Source of the DNA: Tardiphaga sp.
GTDB lineage: Bacteria; Pseudomonadota; Alphaproteobacteria; Rhizobiales; Xanthobacteraceae
DNA length: 64,000 nt
Direction of reading: 5' to 3'
NCBI RefSeq assembly: GCF_028290495.1
Contig: NZ_JAQGJT010000069.1
Location: 1 to 64,000, forward strand
Position numbers and translations under genes: made by a program. Of this stretch, positions 1 through 7,743 are shown in pieces. The notes beneath the pieces are model-generated. The model saw only the letters and a program-made list of their open reading frames with translations. It was not told the origin of the DNA and ran no database searches. How positions within the stretch are numbered: position 1 is the first letter of the stretch; each line of letters begins with the position of its first letter.

Positions 1-2
1 CG

Positions 3-845
3 CTCGGCGAAATCGGCAAGACGCTGGAGAGCCTGGCGCGGTTCGGCCTGCTGACCCAACGCGATGCCGATACGATCATTACCCGCGTATCTGTGGTTCC
101 TGCAAAGGATAACGCCGCTGGGCTCGCGGGCACCGCGATCGTATTCGAGGGTGTCCCTGAGGTGGTCGACCTCAAGCGCGAGGTGCTGGCAGCGGCTTCG
201 AAACTTGTCGATCCCGAGACGATTATCGCCTCGACCACCTCGACAATTTTGGTCGATGATCTCTCCGGCGCGGTAGAGAACCCGGCACGATTCCTCAATG
301 TGCACTGGCTCAACCCGGCCTATCTGATCCCCCTGGTCGAACTGTCGCCCGGCGCCGCTACCGATCCCGCGGTCACCGCGCGCGTCAAGGTGTTGCTGGA
401 AGACATCGGCAAGGTGCCGGTGGTGTGTGCGGCGACGCCCGGCTACATCGTGCCACGGATCCAGGCACTGGCCATGAATGAGGCGGCGCGGATGGTGGAG
501 GAAGGCGTCGCGACCGCGGAGGATATCGACAAGGCCATCAAATACGGTTTTGGTTTCCGCTATGCGACCATGGGGCTTCTGGAATTCATCGACTGGGGCG
601 GCGGCGATATCCTCTATTATGCCAGCCGCTATCTGGAAGGCGCGCTGCAGAGCGACCGCTATCGCGCGCCCGAGGTGATTTCGCGCAATATGCAGGAAGG
701 CCGCATCGGCATGCGCACCGGCGCCGGTTTCCTCGACTATGCCGGCAAGGATATCGACGCCTGGCGCGAGGCGCGCCTTGCGGCGCTGGTGGAGCTGCTC
801 CGCCATTTTGGGCTGGCGCGGAAGCCGGTGCTGGATCGCGACTAG
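3..845 (+). CDS. 3-hydroxyacyl-CoA dehydrogenase family protein (5' end outside window)
   Basis: The frame is open from the first base, so the amino terminus with the NAD-binding glycine motif lies upstream of the window. What is visible is the end of the Rossmann domain (the stretch IIASTTSTILVDDL followed by NVHWLNPAYLIPLVEL, corresponding to the FNP-containing motif of the family) and a complete helical carboxy-terminal domain with TPGYIVPRIQALAMNEA and the GFGFRYATMG motif. The family oxidises 3-hydroxyacyl-CoA such as 3-hydroxybutyryl-CoA with NAD(P). It is convergent with the NicX-like gene, so it is probably not in that operon, although both suit a catabolic locus. The exact acyl substrate cannot be read from the sequence. 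Confidence 0.85.
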   Translation, partial: LGEIGKTLESLARFGLLTQRDADTIITRVSVVPAKDNAAGLAGTAIVFEGVPEVVDLKREVLAAASKLVDPETIIASTTSTILVDDLSGAVENPARFLNVHWLNPAYLIPLVELSPGAATDPAVTARVKVLLEDIGKVPVVCAATPGYIVPRIQALAMNEAARMVEEGVATAEDIDKAIKYGFGFRYATMGLLEFIDWGGGDILYYASRYLEGALQSDRYRAPEVISRNMQEGRIGMRTGAGFLDYAGKDIDAWREARLAALVELLRHFGLARKPVLDRD

Positions 846-849
846 AGGC

Positions 850-932
850 GTAGCCCGGATGAGCTCTTGCGATATCCGGGACGTCTCATGCGTGGACGCT
901 CCCCGGATATCGCAAGCGCTCATCCGGGCTAC
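850..932. repeat. Long near-perfect palindrome (dispersed repeat) in a convergent gap
   Basis: The outer arms read GTAGCCCGGATGAG and its reverse complement; inner arms around TTGCGATATCCGGG also pair, so nearly the whole 83 bp can fold back on itself. It fills the gap between two convergent genes and could work as a bidirectional transcription stop. Elements starting GTAGCCCGGAT are a familiar dispersed repeat in Bradyrhizobium-type genomes (background knowledge). Confidence 0.8.
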
Positions 933-941
933 AACAAAACC

Positions 942-1988
942 TCACCCGAACACGTCCTGCAGCACGCCGTCGCGCACCACGGCCGTGCCGTCGAGTTCGA
1001 TGGTGGTGCCCATCACCGGCAGGTCGAAATGCCCCGCGGTGTAGCGGCCGGCGAATTCGTTGGCGCCGGTGGAGAACAGGAAATTGCCGGCGACCGCGCG
1101 CAGTTCGGTGCCGTTGGTGTCGCGCTGGTCGTACATCGAAAGCGCCTCGTAGCGGGCGTACGGGTTCATGCCGAAGCCGACATGCGATACCGCATAGGCC
1201 TCGCGGTCGCCCCACGCCGCGAGATAGCGGCGCATCAATTCGGCGTCGGGTCCCTCGCCCGCAAGTTCGGTGACGTAATCGTCGGTCAGCGTCAGCCGGA
1301 CCTCTGAGGTGAGATAGCGCTTGAAGGTGAGGTTGATATCGCCTGCCGCCATCACCAGCGTGCCGTTGACGGATTTGCTTTTCGGAAAGCTCACCACCAG
1401 CCCGCCCGGCCAATGCGCCAGCGTGCCGGGCTTGTCGGTCCAGCCCCAGACGCCGACCGTGGCCGCGCCTTCCATGTTCACATCGAGATCGGTGCCCGCC
1501 GCCGACGTCACCTTCATATGTTTTGTCCCGCGCAGCATCTTGGCCGCGGCGCGAACGCGCTTCTCCAGCGCCGTGTCTGGCACCATGCGCTCCAGCGCTT
1601 CCGGATGCTCGTTGGAGATCACCAGAATCCGCGCGCCGGCCTTGAGAATTTCCGGCGTCTCCTTGGCGTGCATCAGGCCTTCGATGGTACAGTCGACCAC
1701 GAAGCCGGCCTGCTGCAACGCCGATACCACCGGCCCGAGTTGGCCTATCGCCTCCGATGCGCCGGTCGAGCGGATCGGAACGACCTGCTTGTTGCGCGGC
1801 GTGGGCATGACGACGTGGAACGGCCGTGCGCCCATCCGCAGCAGGGCCAGTTCAGCAATGTGAACATTCAGCGCGCGCGATTGCGTCTCGGACAGGATCG
1901 CCGCGGTATCGCCTGGCTTGACCGCGCAACGCTCAAAAATCTCGCAGAACGCGTCGATCCATTTCGCCTCGATGCGATCTGCCAGCAT
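942..1988 (-). CDS. 2,5-dihydroxypyridine 5,6-dioxygenase-like protein (NicX family, M29-like fold)
   Basis: 348 residues from an ATG preceded by AGGAGA. NicX opens the ring of 2,5-dihydroxypyridine with O2 and Fe(II) in nicotinate degradation, and its fold derives from M29 aminopeptidases. The carboxy-terminal half shares clear motifs with NicX: HWPGGLVVSFP, SHVGFGMNP, AGNFLFSTGAN and AGHFDLP. The three NicX iron ligands (two His and one Asp) correspond here to His269, His320 and Asp322. An upstream ATG would add 54 residues without similarity and was rejected. It is divergent from a flavin reductase-MarR fusion across a short gap holding a palindrome. The maleamate-pathway partners (NicD, NicF, NicE) are not in this window, so the substrate could be a related hydroxylated N-heterocycle. 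Confidence 0.75.
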   Translation of the reverse strand: MLADRIEAKWIDAFCEIFERCAVKPGDTAAILSETQSRALNVHIAELALLRMGARPFHVVMPTPRNKQVVPIRSTGASEAIGQLGPVVSALQQAGFVVDCTIEGLMHAKETPEILKAGARILVISNEHPEALERMVPDTALEKRVRAAAKMLRGTKHMKVTSAAGTDLDVNMEGAATVGVWGWTDKPGTLAHWPGGLVVSFPKSKSVNGTLVMAAGDINLTFKRYLTSEVRLTLTDDYVTELAGEGPDAELMRRYLAAWGDREAYAVSHVGFGMNPYARYEALSMYDQRDTNGTELRAVAGNFLFSTGANEFAGRYTAGHFDLPVMGTTIELDGTAVVRDGVLQDVFG

Positions 1989-2014
1989 GCGCTTTCTCCT
2001 GTGTTTACAGCGAT

Positions 2015-2029
2015 TATCATTGGATGATA
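2015..2029. promoter_or_regulatory. Candidate MarR-type operator
   Basis: A perfect inverted repeat, TATCAT-tgg-ATGATA, in the 131-bp divergent gap between the NicX-like gene and the flavin reductase-MarR gene. MarR proteins commonly bind palindromes of this size between their own gene and the target. Assignment to the MarR domain next door is inference. Confidence 0.4.
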
Positions 2030-2119
2030 GGGCGCGCCGTGTTACATGAAAAGGCATATTTTTAATGTTAAAGGACAGCGCGAGGCTTGCGCGTCGTCCG
2101 CGTATGGCAGGCGAACGAC

Positions 2120-3091
2120 ATGGCGGATGACAAGGTCGAAACTGCCGCACAGGCCGTCAGTCCGGTGCCGTTCCGACAGGCGCTCGGCCAGTTTCCGACC
2201 GGCGTCACGGTCGTGACAGCGATGAACGGCGACCATCCGGTCGGCATGACCGCTAATTCGTTTTCGTCCGTCTCGCTCGATCCGCCTTTGGTATTGTGGA
2301 GCGTCGCCAAGTCATCGCCGAGCCACGATCCGTTCGTCGATGCGGACAGCTTCGCGATCCATTTTCTCGGCGCCGATCACGGCGAACTGGCGATGCGCTT
2401 CGGGCGCCGCGGCTCCGACAAATTCGCCGATATCAAACACGTGCCGGGCGTCACCGGCGCGCCGCTGATCGATGGGTTGGCACCGATCTTCGAGTGCAAG
2501 ACCTGGGCGCGTTATCCCGGCGGCGATCACACCATTCTGGTCGGCGAAGTCGTGCGCTTCGTCGAGCGCAATCACGATCCGCTGGTGTTTCATTCCGGCG
2601 AATTGCGCCGCATCGACAATGCTCTGCGCCGCGCGCCGCCGCTGGCATCGGGCAGTTTTGCCCGCAACTATCTGTCCTATTTGCTGGCGCGCGCGAGTTT
2701 CAACGTCTCCAGCGAATTCCACGCCCGGTTGAAACAATGGGATCTCACCGTGCCGGAATGGCGCGTGCTGGCGTGCCTGATGGATGTCGAGGGGCTGTCG
2801 GTCGGTGAACTCGCGGCGATGGCGCTGATGAAGCAGCCCGGCCTGACCAAAGTGCTCGATCGCATGGAGCGCGACGGGCTTCTGAAGCGGCAGAACGCGT
2901 CGGACGATCGCCGCCGCGTCACGCTGCACCTGACGGCCAAAGGCCGCAGCCGCGTCAAACCGGTTCTGGCCGCGGCGATGAAGCACGAGGCGGAGCTGCT
3001 GAAACAGTTCAGCGACAGCGACCGCGCCACGATCAAACATGCGCTGGATCTGTTGATCGACAGCCGCATGACGGATGGGGCGGAAGAGTAG
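2120..3091 (+). CDS. Flavin reductase domain fused to a MarR-type regulator
   Basis: 323 residues from ATG 2120; an in-frame TTG at 2087 is less likely. Residues about 15-165 form a flavin reductase-like (FMN-binding split barrel) domain with LGQFPTGVTVVTA, GMTANSFSSVSLDPPLVLWSV and the terminal VVRFVERNHDPLVFHSGE. Residues about 175-320 form a winged-helix MarR domain with WRVLACLMDVEGLSVGELA and the wing RQNASDDRRRVTLHLT. Reductases of this type supply FMNH2 or FADH2 to two-component aromatic hydroxylases; MarR domains repress catabolic genes until a phenolic ligand binds. The fusion, divergent from a NicX-like gene, suggests a reductase tied to an autoregulating switch. The monooxygenase partner is not in the window. 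Confidence 0.8.
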   Translation: MADDKVETAAQAVSPVPFRQALGQFPTGVTVVTAMNGDHPVGMTANSFSSVSLDPPLVLWSVAKSSPSHDPFVDADSFAIHFLGADHGELAMRFGRRGSDKFADIKHVPGVTGAPLIDGLAPIFECKTWARYPGGDHTILVGEVVRFVERNHDPLVFHSGELRRIDNALRRAPPLASGSFARNYLSYLLARASFNVSSEFHARLKQWDLTVPEWRVLACLMDVEGLSVGELAAMALMKQPGLTKVLDRMERDGLLKRQNASDDRRRVTLHLTAKGRSRVKPVLAAAMKHEAELLKQFSDSDRATIKHALDLLIDSRMTDGAEE

Positions 3092-3103
3092 TTCCAACTC
3101 TCC

Positions 3104-3188
3104 CGTCATGCCCGACCGCGTGCCGGGCATCCACGTCTTACCCTACGCCCGAAACGTGAATGGCCGGGACAAGCCCGGCCATGACGTC
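3104..3188. repeat. Paired palindromic repeats in inverted orientation (REPIN-like)
   Basis: Two palindromes lie about 27 bp apart. The first is centred near 3120 (ATGCCCG ... CCGGGCAT) and is followed by CCACGTCTT; the second is 3160-3182 (ATGGCCGGG-acaag-CCCGGCCAT), preceded by CGTG and followed by GACGTCG. Their flanks are in opposite orientation, giving an inverted doublet. The second palindrome belongs to the same family as the repeats at 5766-5807 and 6117-6158. Confidence 0.75.
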
Positions 3189-3211
3189 GTAGTGTATTTA
3201 TCGAAGCAGCT

Positions 3212-4201
3212 TTACTTGAGCGGCGCGACGATCGTCGGGTGCTTCCAGGTGGCAACGTCGATCTTCTTCGACAGCATGCCGGTCTCGACATAGACGTCGA
3301 GCATCTGCTGGATCGCGGTGAAGTTCGGCGCGGCTCCGGGGTCGCGGGCGAAGTCGTTTTCCTTGAGCAGATAGGTCTCCAGCACCGGGATCGGCGCCTT
3401 CATGACTTCGTTGACGACTTTCAGCGTCTCTTCGCGGTTGGCCAGAGCCTTCTGCATGCCGAGCGTCAGATCCTTGACATAGAGCTTGGCCAGATCCGGG
3501 CTTTTTTCGATGAAGTCGGCGCGGCAGGCTTCCAGAATGTGCACGATGTTGGGCTGCTGTTCCGACAGCGAGAACAGCTTCCGCGTGCCACCCTTGGCTT
3601 CCATGCGCGCGGCGAACGGCTGGTTCATGACCGCGGAATCGACGCGGCCGGAGCGCAGCGCCTCTTCCGACAGCGCGAAGCCGACTTCGACCATCTTGAC
3701 GTCCTTGGCGGCATCAAGCCCGGCCCGCTTCAGCAGGATCGCCATCGGCCCGTAGATGCCGGAACCAAGCGTATTGATCGACAGCGTCTTGCCCTTGAGA
3801 TCGGCAATCGTATTGATCGGCGAGTCGTCCTTGACGGCCCAGTACACCGAGAAGCTGCCCGGCTTTTCCGAGACGTGCTGTGCGACAATGTAGGCCTTCA
3901 GCCCGCCATTGACGGCGCCCTGCGCCAGCGCCAGCGGCGACTGCGTGGCGCAATCCAGCGCGCCAGCGGCCAGCGCCTGCGTCATCGGCGCGGTGCCCTG
4001 AAACTGCACCCATTCAATGTTGTAGGCCTTGCCTATATCCGGAAACTCCTGCGGCCGCTTCATCATCCAGTACTTGGATTCTTCCGCGGGGATCGTCCAG
4101 CCGACCTTGATGGTCTGCTGGGCAAAGGCCGCGCTGGCGCTGAGCAACGTGCCCAACGTCAATGCCGCGACAACGTTACGTTTTAGTGCAGTCCGCTTCA
4201 T
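3212..4201 (-). CDS. ABC transporter periplasmic substrate-binding protein (NMT1/SsuA type)
   Basis: 329 residues from the ATG at 4201, which gives a standard signal peptide (MKRTALKRNVVAALTLGTLL, cleavage after SAAFA); a longer reading frame to 4315 adds 38 unlikely residues. The mature part has the NMT1/SsuA layout: TIKVGWTIPAEESKYW, GALDCATQSPLALAQG, then DLKGKTLSINTLGSGIYG at the hinge. These proteins bring sulfonates, nitrate, pyrimidine precursors or aromatic acids to an ABC importer. The matching permease and ATPase genes lie at 6200-8612 on the same strand, but malonyl-CoA decarboxylase sits between on the other strand. The ligand cannot be deduced. Confidence 0.85.
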   Translation of the reverse strand: MKRTALKRNVVAALTLGTLLSASAAFAQQTIKVGWTIPAEESKYWMMKRPQEFPDIGKAYNIEWVQFQGTAPMTQALAAGALDCATQSPLALAQGAVNGGLKAYIVAQHVSEKPGSFSVYWAVKDDSPINTIADLKGKTLSINTLGSGIYGPMAILLKRAGLDAAKDVKMVEVGFALSEEALRSGRVDSAVMNQPFAARMEAKGGTRKLFSLSEQQPNIVHILEACRADFIEKSPDLAKLYVKDLTLGMQKALANREETLKVVNEVMKAPIPVLETYLLKENDFARDPGAAPNFTAIQQMLDVYVETGMLSKKIDVATWKHPTIVAPLK

Positions 4202-4368
4202 CTTGAAGTTCCCTGTTTCCGGATCGTCAGACCATCGCCATGCAATTGTCTTGCCGACATGCCACCCACTCACAATTGTTTCATGCTTCAAATGACCGCG
4301 CAATATCGACCGCAATGCGATATATGAGAGGGACTGAACTAGGCTGCACTGCCAGGAATTGATCGACC

Positions 4369-5727
4369 ATGAGCAACGACTTCTTCTCCGACCTTCTCGC
4401 CTCGATCTCCGAGCGCGGCCGCAATCTGCTGCGGCTGGGACCGGCTTCGGTCGATGCGAAACAGAACGCCTCCGATCTTATCGAGCTTTGCGCCGAACTA
4501 TTGTCCGGCCGCGGCGAAGCCTCGGGCACCGCGATCGCGCGCGGCGTATTCGACCGCTACCACCAGCTCGATGACGCCGGCCGTCTGACCTTCTTCGAGA
4601 CGCTGGCGAGCAAATACGGTCCGGACACGGAAAAACTGGAAAAGGCGATCGTCGCCTGGCGCGCCAAGCCAACTGGCGAAGGCGCCGGCGAACTGCATTT
4701 CGCGTCGGAGCCGCAGCGACAGGAACTGTTCCGCCGGCTCAACCGTGCGCCCGGCGCCACCGGCGAACTGGTCAACATGCGCGCCGACCTGCTCGACCTC
4801 AAGCGCGCGCACAAGGACCTCGCCGCCGTCGATCGCGACGTCGTGCATCTTTTGGCATCGTGGTTCAACAGGGGGTTTCTGGTGCTGCGCAGGATTGACT
4901 GGTCGACACCCGCCATCATTCTGGAAAAGGTCATCAAATACGAGGCCGTCCACGAAATCCACGACTGGAACGATTTGCGCCGCCGCATCGATCCGGTCGA
5001 CCGGCGCTGTTACGCGTTCTTTCATCCGGCACTGGTCGATGAACCGCTGATCTTCGTCGAAGTGGCTTTGACCGAGACCATCCCCGGCGCGATCGCGCCA
5101 CTGCTCGCCGAGGACCGCCAGCCGGTGGCGATCGAGCGCGCACGCACCGCGGTGTTTTACTCGATCTCGAATTGCCAGCGTGGGCTCGCCGGCATTTCGT
5201 TCGGCAACTTCCTGATCAAGCAGGTGGTCGAGGAACTGCGCCGCGAACTGCCGAAGCTCGACACTTTCGTGACGCTGTCGCCGGTACCCGGCTTCATGAA
5301 ATGGCTGCAGCGCGCGCCCGACCTGCCGGTCACCGAAGAAGAACGCACGTTGCTGGCTCATCTCGACAATGCGGAATGGATCAACGACGCGCCGCTCGCT
5401 GCGCAATTGCGCGCGGTGCTCGAGCCGCTTGCCGCGCAATATTTCCTCAAGGCCAAATTGCCGCGCGGCGGCCCGGTGGATTCCGTCGCGCGCTTCCACC
5501 TCGGCAACGGCGCCCGGCTGGAGCGCATCGACTGGCTCGGCGACGTCTCGCCCAAGGGCCTGCGCGAATCCGCCGGCCTGATGGTGAACTACCTGTACCG
5601 TCTCGACGACATCGAGAAGAATCACGAAGCCTATGCCGATCACTACGAGATCGCGGCGTCCAGCGCGGTGAAGAAGCTGCTCAAGGCTGAAGGCGGAAGA
5701 CGCCTGCTGGATATGCGGCTCGGGTAG
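4369..5727 (+). CDS. Malonyl-CoA decarboxylase
   Basis: 452 residues, the usual size for bacterial MCD. The enzyme converts malonyl-CoA to acetyl-CoA and CO2, allowing growth on malonate or control of the malonyl-CoA pool. An amino-terminal helical domain (about 1-150) precedes the GNAT-like catalytic domain with HPALVDEPLIFVEVALT, the motif SISNCQRGLAGISFGNFL (Ser265-Ser267) and FHLGNGARLERIDW with His377. Ser and His in these two motifs are the catalytic residues of the family. It is monocistronic on the + strand, divergent from the ABC binding-protein gene. No malonyl-CoA synthetase (matB) or matC is visible, so the malonyl-CoA source is unknown. Confidence 0.95.
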   Translation: MSNDFFSDLLASISERGRNLLRLGPASVDAKQNASDLIELCAELLSGRGEASGTAIARGVFDRYHQLDDAGRLTFFETLASKYGPDTEKLEKAIVAWRAKPTGEGAGELHFASEPQRQELFRRLNRAPGATGELVNMRADLLDLKRAHKDLAAVDRDVVHLLASWFNRGFLVLRRIDWSTPAIILEKVIKYEAVHEIHDWNDLRRRIDPVDRRCYAFFHPALVDEPLIFVEVALTETIPGAIAPLLAEDRQPVAIERARTAVFYSISNCQRGLAGISFGNFLIKQVVEELRRELPKLDTFVTLSPVPGFMKWLQRAPDLPVTEEERTLLAHLDNAEWINDAPLAAQLRAVLEPLAAQYFLKAKLPRGGPVDSVARFHLGNGARLERIDWLGDVSPKGLRESAGLMVNYLYRLDDIEKNHEAYADHYEIAASSAVKKLLKAEGGRRLLDMRLG

Positions 5728-5765
5728 TTACGCCGCCGCACCCCCGGGAAACCGTGAGACGCCCC

Positions 5766-5807
5766 GGCCCCTCCACGTCTTGGCCGGGCTTGTCCCGGCC
5801 ATCCACG
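5766..5807 (+). repeat. Left inverted copy of the palindromic repeat flanking the GIY-YIG gene
   Basis: A 42-bp element containing TGGCCGGG-cttgt-CCCGGCCA and ending CATCCACG. It is the near-identical reverse complement of 6117-6158 (about three mismatches by eye). It reads in frame into the GIY-YIG gene and produces the spurious leader MAGLVPAIH. Confidence 0.85.
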
Positions 5808-5824
5808 ATCTGCATAATCGGGGC

Positions 5825-6112
5825 ATGCGGAGGAGATATGTATATTTCCTGACGAACCGCCCGAACGGCATCCTGTATGTCGGGGTGACGAGCGATCTCG
5901 TGCGCCGCATCTACGAGCACCGCACGAGCGCTGCTGACGGGTTCACAAAGCGCTACGGGTTGAAGCGGCTGGTCTATTACGAAATCTACGATGACATCCG
6001 AACGGCAATTCAGCGTGAACACAATATCAAGCACTGGAGCCGGACGTGGAAAGTGCGCCTCATCCTCGCGAGCAATCCGAATTGGGATGATCTTTGGGAA
6101 TCGATTATCTGA
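5825..6112 (+). CDS. Small GIY-YIG nuclease-domain protein
   Basis: 95 residues. Tyr5-Val-Tyr7 and Tyr18-Val-Gly20 replace the GIY and YIG triplets; the conserved Arg (27 or 28, in DLVRRIYEH) and Glu65 (AIQREHNIK) of the catalytic centre are present, so the domain looks intact. It belongs to the compact GIY-YIG/UvrC-like family that is numerous in rhizobia and whose function is not established. The frame is open upstream to 5780, but those 15 codons are palindromic repeat sequence, so the ATG at 5825 is preferred although its ribosome-binding site (GGGG) is weak. The gene is bracketed by inverted 42-bp repeats at 5766 and 6117, which suggests one mobile or formerly mobile unit. Confidence 0.85.
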   Translation: MRRRYVYFLTNRPNGILYVGVTSDLVRRIYEHRTSAADGFTKRYGLKRLVYYEIYDDIRTAIQREHNIKHWSRTWKVRLILASNPNWDDLWESII

Positions 6113-6116
6113 AATT

Positions 6117-6158
6117 CGTGGATGACCGGGACAGGCCCGGCCATGACGTGGAGGGGCC
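6117..6158 (-). repeat. Right inverted copy of the palindromic repeat flanking the GIY-YIG gene
   Basis: Begins CGTGGATGACCGGGAC and ends GACGTGGAGGGGCC. Read on the minus strand it matches 5766-5807 over 42 bp. It starts 4 bp after the GIY-YIG stop codon. Confidence 0.85.
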
Positions 6159-6199
6159 GTTCCGTCAGATGACCAATAAAGCTTGCATGACCCTTTAGA

Positions 6200-6961
6200 T
6201 CACACCTCCGGAAAACCCCGCAGCAGATACGTCCGCAGCCCGTGCAGCAGGCTGTTCAAAATCAATCCCAGCAGCGAGATTGTGATCAGCGGCACGAACA
6301 TATCGACGGTCTGGAAGGTGCGCGCGGCCTGCACCAGCATGTGGCCGAGGCCATCGGTCGAGGTGATCATCTCGGCCAGAAACACCACGATGCAGGAGAT
6401 CACCAGGCCGATCCGGCAGCCGGTGAGGATCGAGGGCATCGCGGCGGGCAGCACCACCTTGAACAGGATCTGCGACCGCGGCGTGCCCGCCGCCATCGCC
6501 GACCAGATCAGTTTTTGCTCGACCATCGACGCGCCGTAATAGGTCGAGAGCAGGATTGGAAACAGAGCATCAGCCGCAACCAGCGTGATTTTCGAGGCGT
6601 GGTCGAAGCCGAGGATCAGCAGCAGCGCGGGATACAGCGCGACCTTCGGCACCGGCGCCAGCACGCGCACCAGAGGCTTTACCACCGCGTTGATCGCCGG
6701 GCTGACCGCTGCAGCCAGACCGATGGTGACGCCGAGCACCACCGCGATCGCAAAGCCGGCGAACAACCGTACCAGCGTCGCGGCAATCTCGTGCAGGAAA
6801 TCGCTGGTCAGCAATTGCTGCGCGAGGCGCAGGAACACCGCGCCGGGCGGCGGCAGCAGCGTGACCGGCGCGTAGCCGAACGAGACGAGAAATTGCCAGC
6901 CGAGGATCAGCAGCGCGATCGGGGTGATGCCGAGCAGCACCTTGGCAAGGACCGGGTTCAT
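6200..6961 (-). CDS. ABC transporter permease (SsuC/TauC type), second of two
   Basis: 253 residues; its ATG overlaps the stop of the preceding permease gene by 4 bp. About six hydrophobic segments are visible, starting at VLLGITPIALLILGWQFLVS. The cytoplasmic EAA-type loop that contacts the ATPase is MAAGTPRSQILFKVVLPAAMPSILTGCRIGL. It should form a heterodimeric inner-membrane channel with the product of 6958-7743 and be driven by the ATPase of 7740-8612. Last gene of the three-gene operon. Confidence 0.9.
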   Translation of the reverse strand: MNPVLAKVLLGITPIALLILGWQFLVSFGYAPVTLLPPPGAVFLRLAQQLLTSDFLHEIAATLVRLFAGFAIAVVLGVTIGLAAAVSPAINAVVKPLVRVLAPVPKVALYPALLLILGFDHASKITLVAADALFPILLSTYYGASMVEQKLIWSAMAAGTPRSQILFKVVLPAAMPSILTGCRIGLVISCIVVFLAEMITSTDGLGHMLVQAARTFQTVDMFVPLITISLLGLILNSLLHGLRTYLLRGFPEV

Positions 6962-7743
6962 GAGAAGCTCAAAGGCAGGTCGTGCTGCGGCTTCGACCAG
7001 CGCACCAGCCGGCCGCGTATCTTCTCGAACGCCGCGTCCAGCGTGATGCCCATCGCGCCGATGATCATGATCATCGCGAAAGTGGTGTCGTACTGCGCCA
7101 TGTCGAGCGCATTGAACAGGATGTTGCCGGCGCCCGATTGCCGCGCGATCATTTCCGACGTCACCATGGTGATCAGCGCCAGCACCAGTCCGGTGCGGCA
7201 GCCGGTGAGGATTTCCGGCAGCGCCGCCGGCAGCACGACGCGCCACATCCGCAGCGGCGCGGACATGCCCATCGCGGCAGCCGACCACAGCATCTTCTCT
7301 TCGACGGCTTTGCTGCCCTGAAAGGAGTGATAGATGATCGGCAGGCTGACACCGAGGAAGATCACCAGCGTCTTGGAGACATCCCCAACGCCGAGCCACA
7401 GCATGATGATCGGCATCAAGGCGGCCTTCGGCACCGGATAGATCACCATCAAGAGCGGGTTGAAGAACGAGGCGACAGCCTTGACGCGGCCCATCATCAG
7501 CCCCAGCGGAATCGCAAACAGCACCGCGAGGCCGAAACCGATGACCATGCGGCGCAACGACGCGCCGATATTCACCAGCGATTCCTTGTCGGTGAGAATC
7601 GCCGGCACCGCGCGCAGCGATTCCCACGCGGTCGGAAAGCTGTCGGTGTTGAGCATCAGCGACGCCGCCTGCCATGCACAAAGTAGCCCAATGCAGGCCA
7701 GCAGCGGCGCCGATTTGGAGAGAACCGCGCCAGGAGAGATCAT
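6958..7743 (-). CDS. ABC transporter permease (SsuC/TauC type), first of two
   Basis: 261 residues, starting inside the stop of the ATPase gene (4-bp overlap) and overlapping the next permease by 4 bp, so the three genes are translationally coupled. The EAA-type loop AAAMGMSAPLRMWRVVLPAALPEILTGCRTGL is present, with multiple membrane segments around it (for instance ALITMVTSEMI and FAMIMIIGAMGITLDAAFE). It is clearly similar to its downstream neighbour, as expected for a heterodimeric importer of the nitrate/sulfonate/taurine class. Confidence 0.9.
   Translation of the reverse strand: MISPGAVLSKSAPLLACIGLLCAWQAASLMLNTDSFPTAWESLRAVPAILTDKESLVNIGASLRRMVIGFGLAVLFAIPLGLMMGRVKAVASFFNPLLMVIYPVPKAALMPIIMLWLGVGDVSKTLVIFLGVSLPIIYHSFQGSKAVEEKMLWSAAAMGMSAPLRMWRVVLPAALPEILTGCRTGLVLALITMVTSEMIARQSGAGNILFNALDMAQYDTTFAMIMIIGAMGITLDAAFEKIRGRLVRWSKPQHDLPLSFS

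Noticed and set aside
886..1413. Open frame on the minus strand across the NicX-like gene end
   Set aside because: It is a shadow frame of a gene with clear NicX motifs and includes palindrome sequence.
1989..2150. Upstream extension of the NicX-like protein
   Set aside because: The extra residues have no similarity and would run across the divergent promoter region and operator; the ATG at 1988 has a good AGGAGA site.
5780..5824. ATG start giving the leader MAGLVPAIHDLHNRG for the GIY-YIG protein
   Set aside because: These codons are the palindromic repeat itself; conserved nuclease sequence begins only at 5825.
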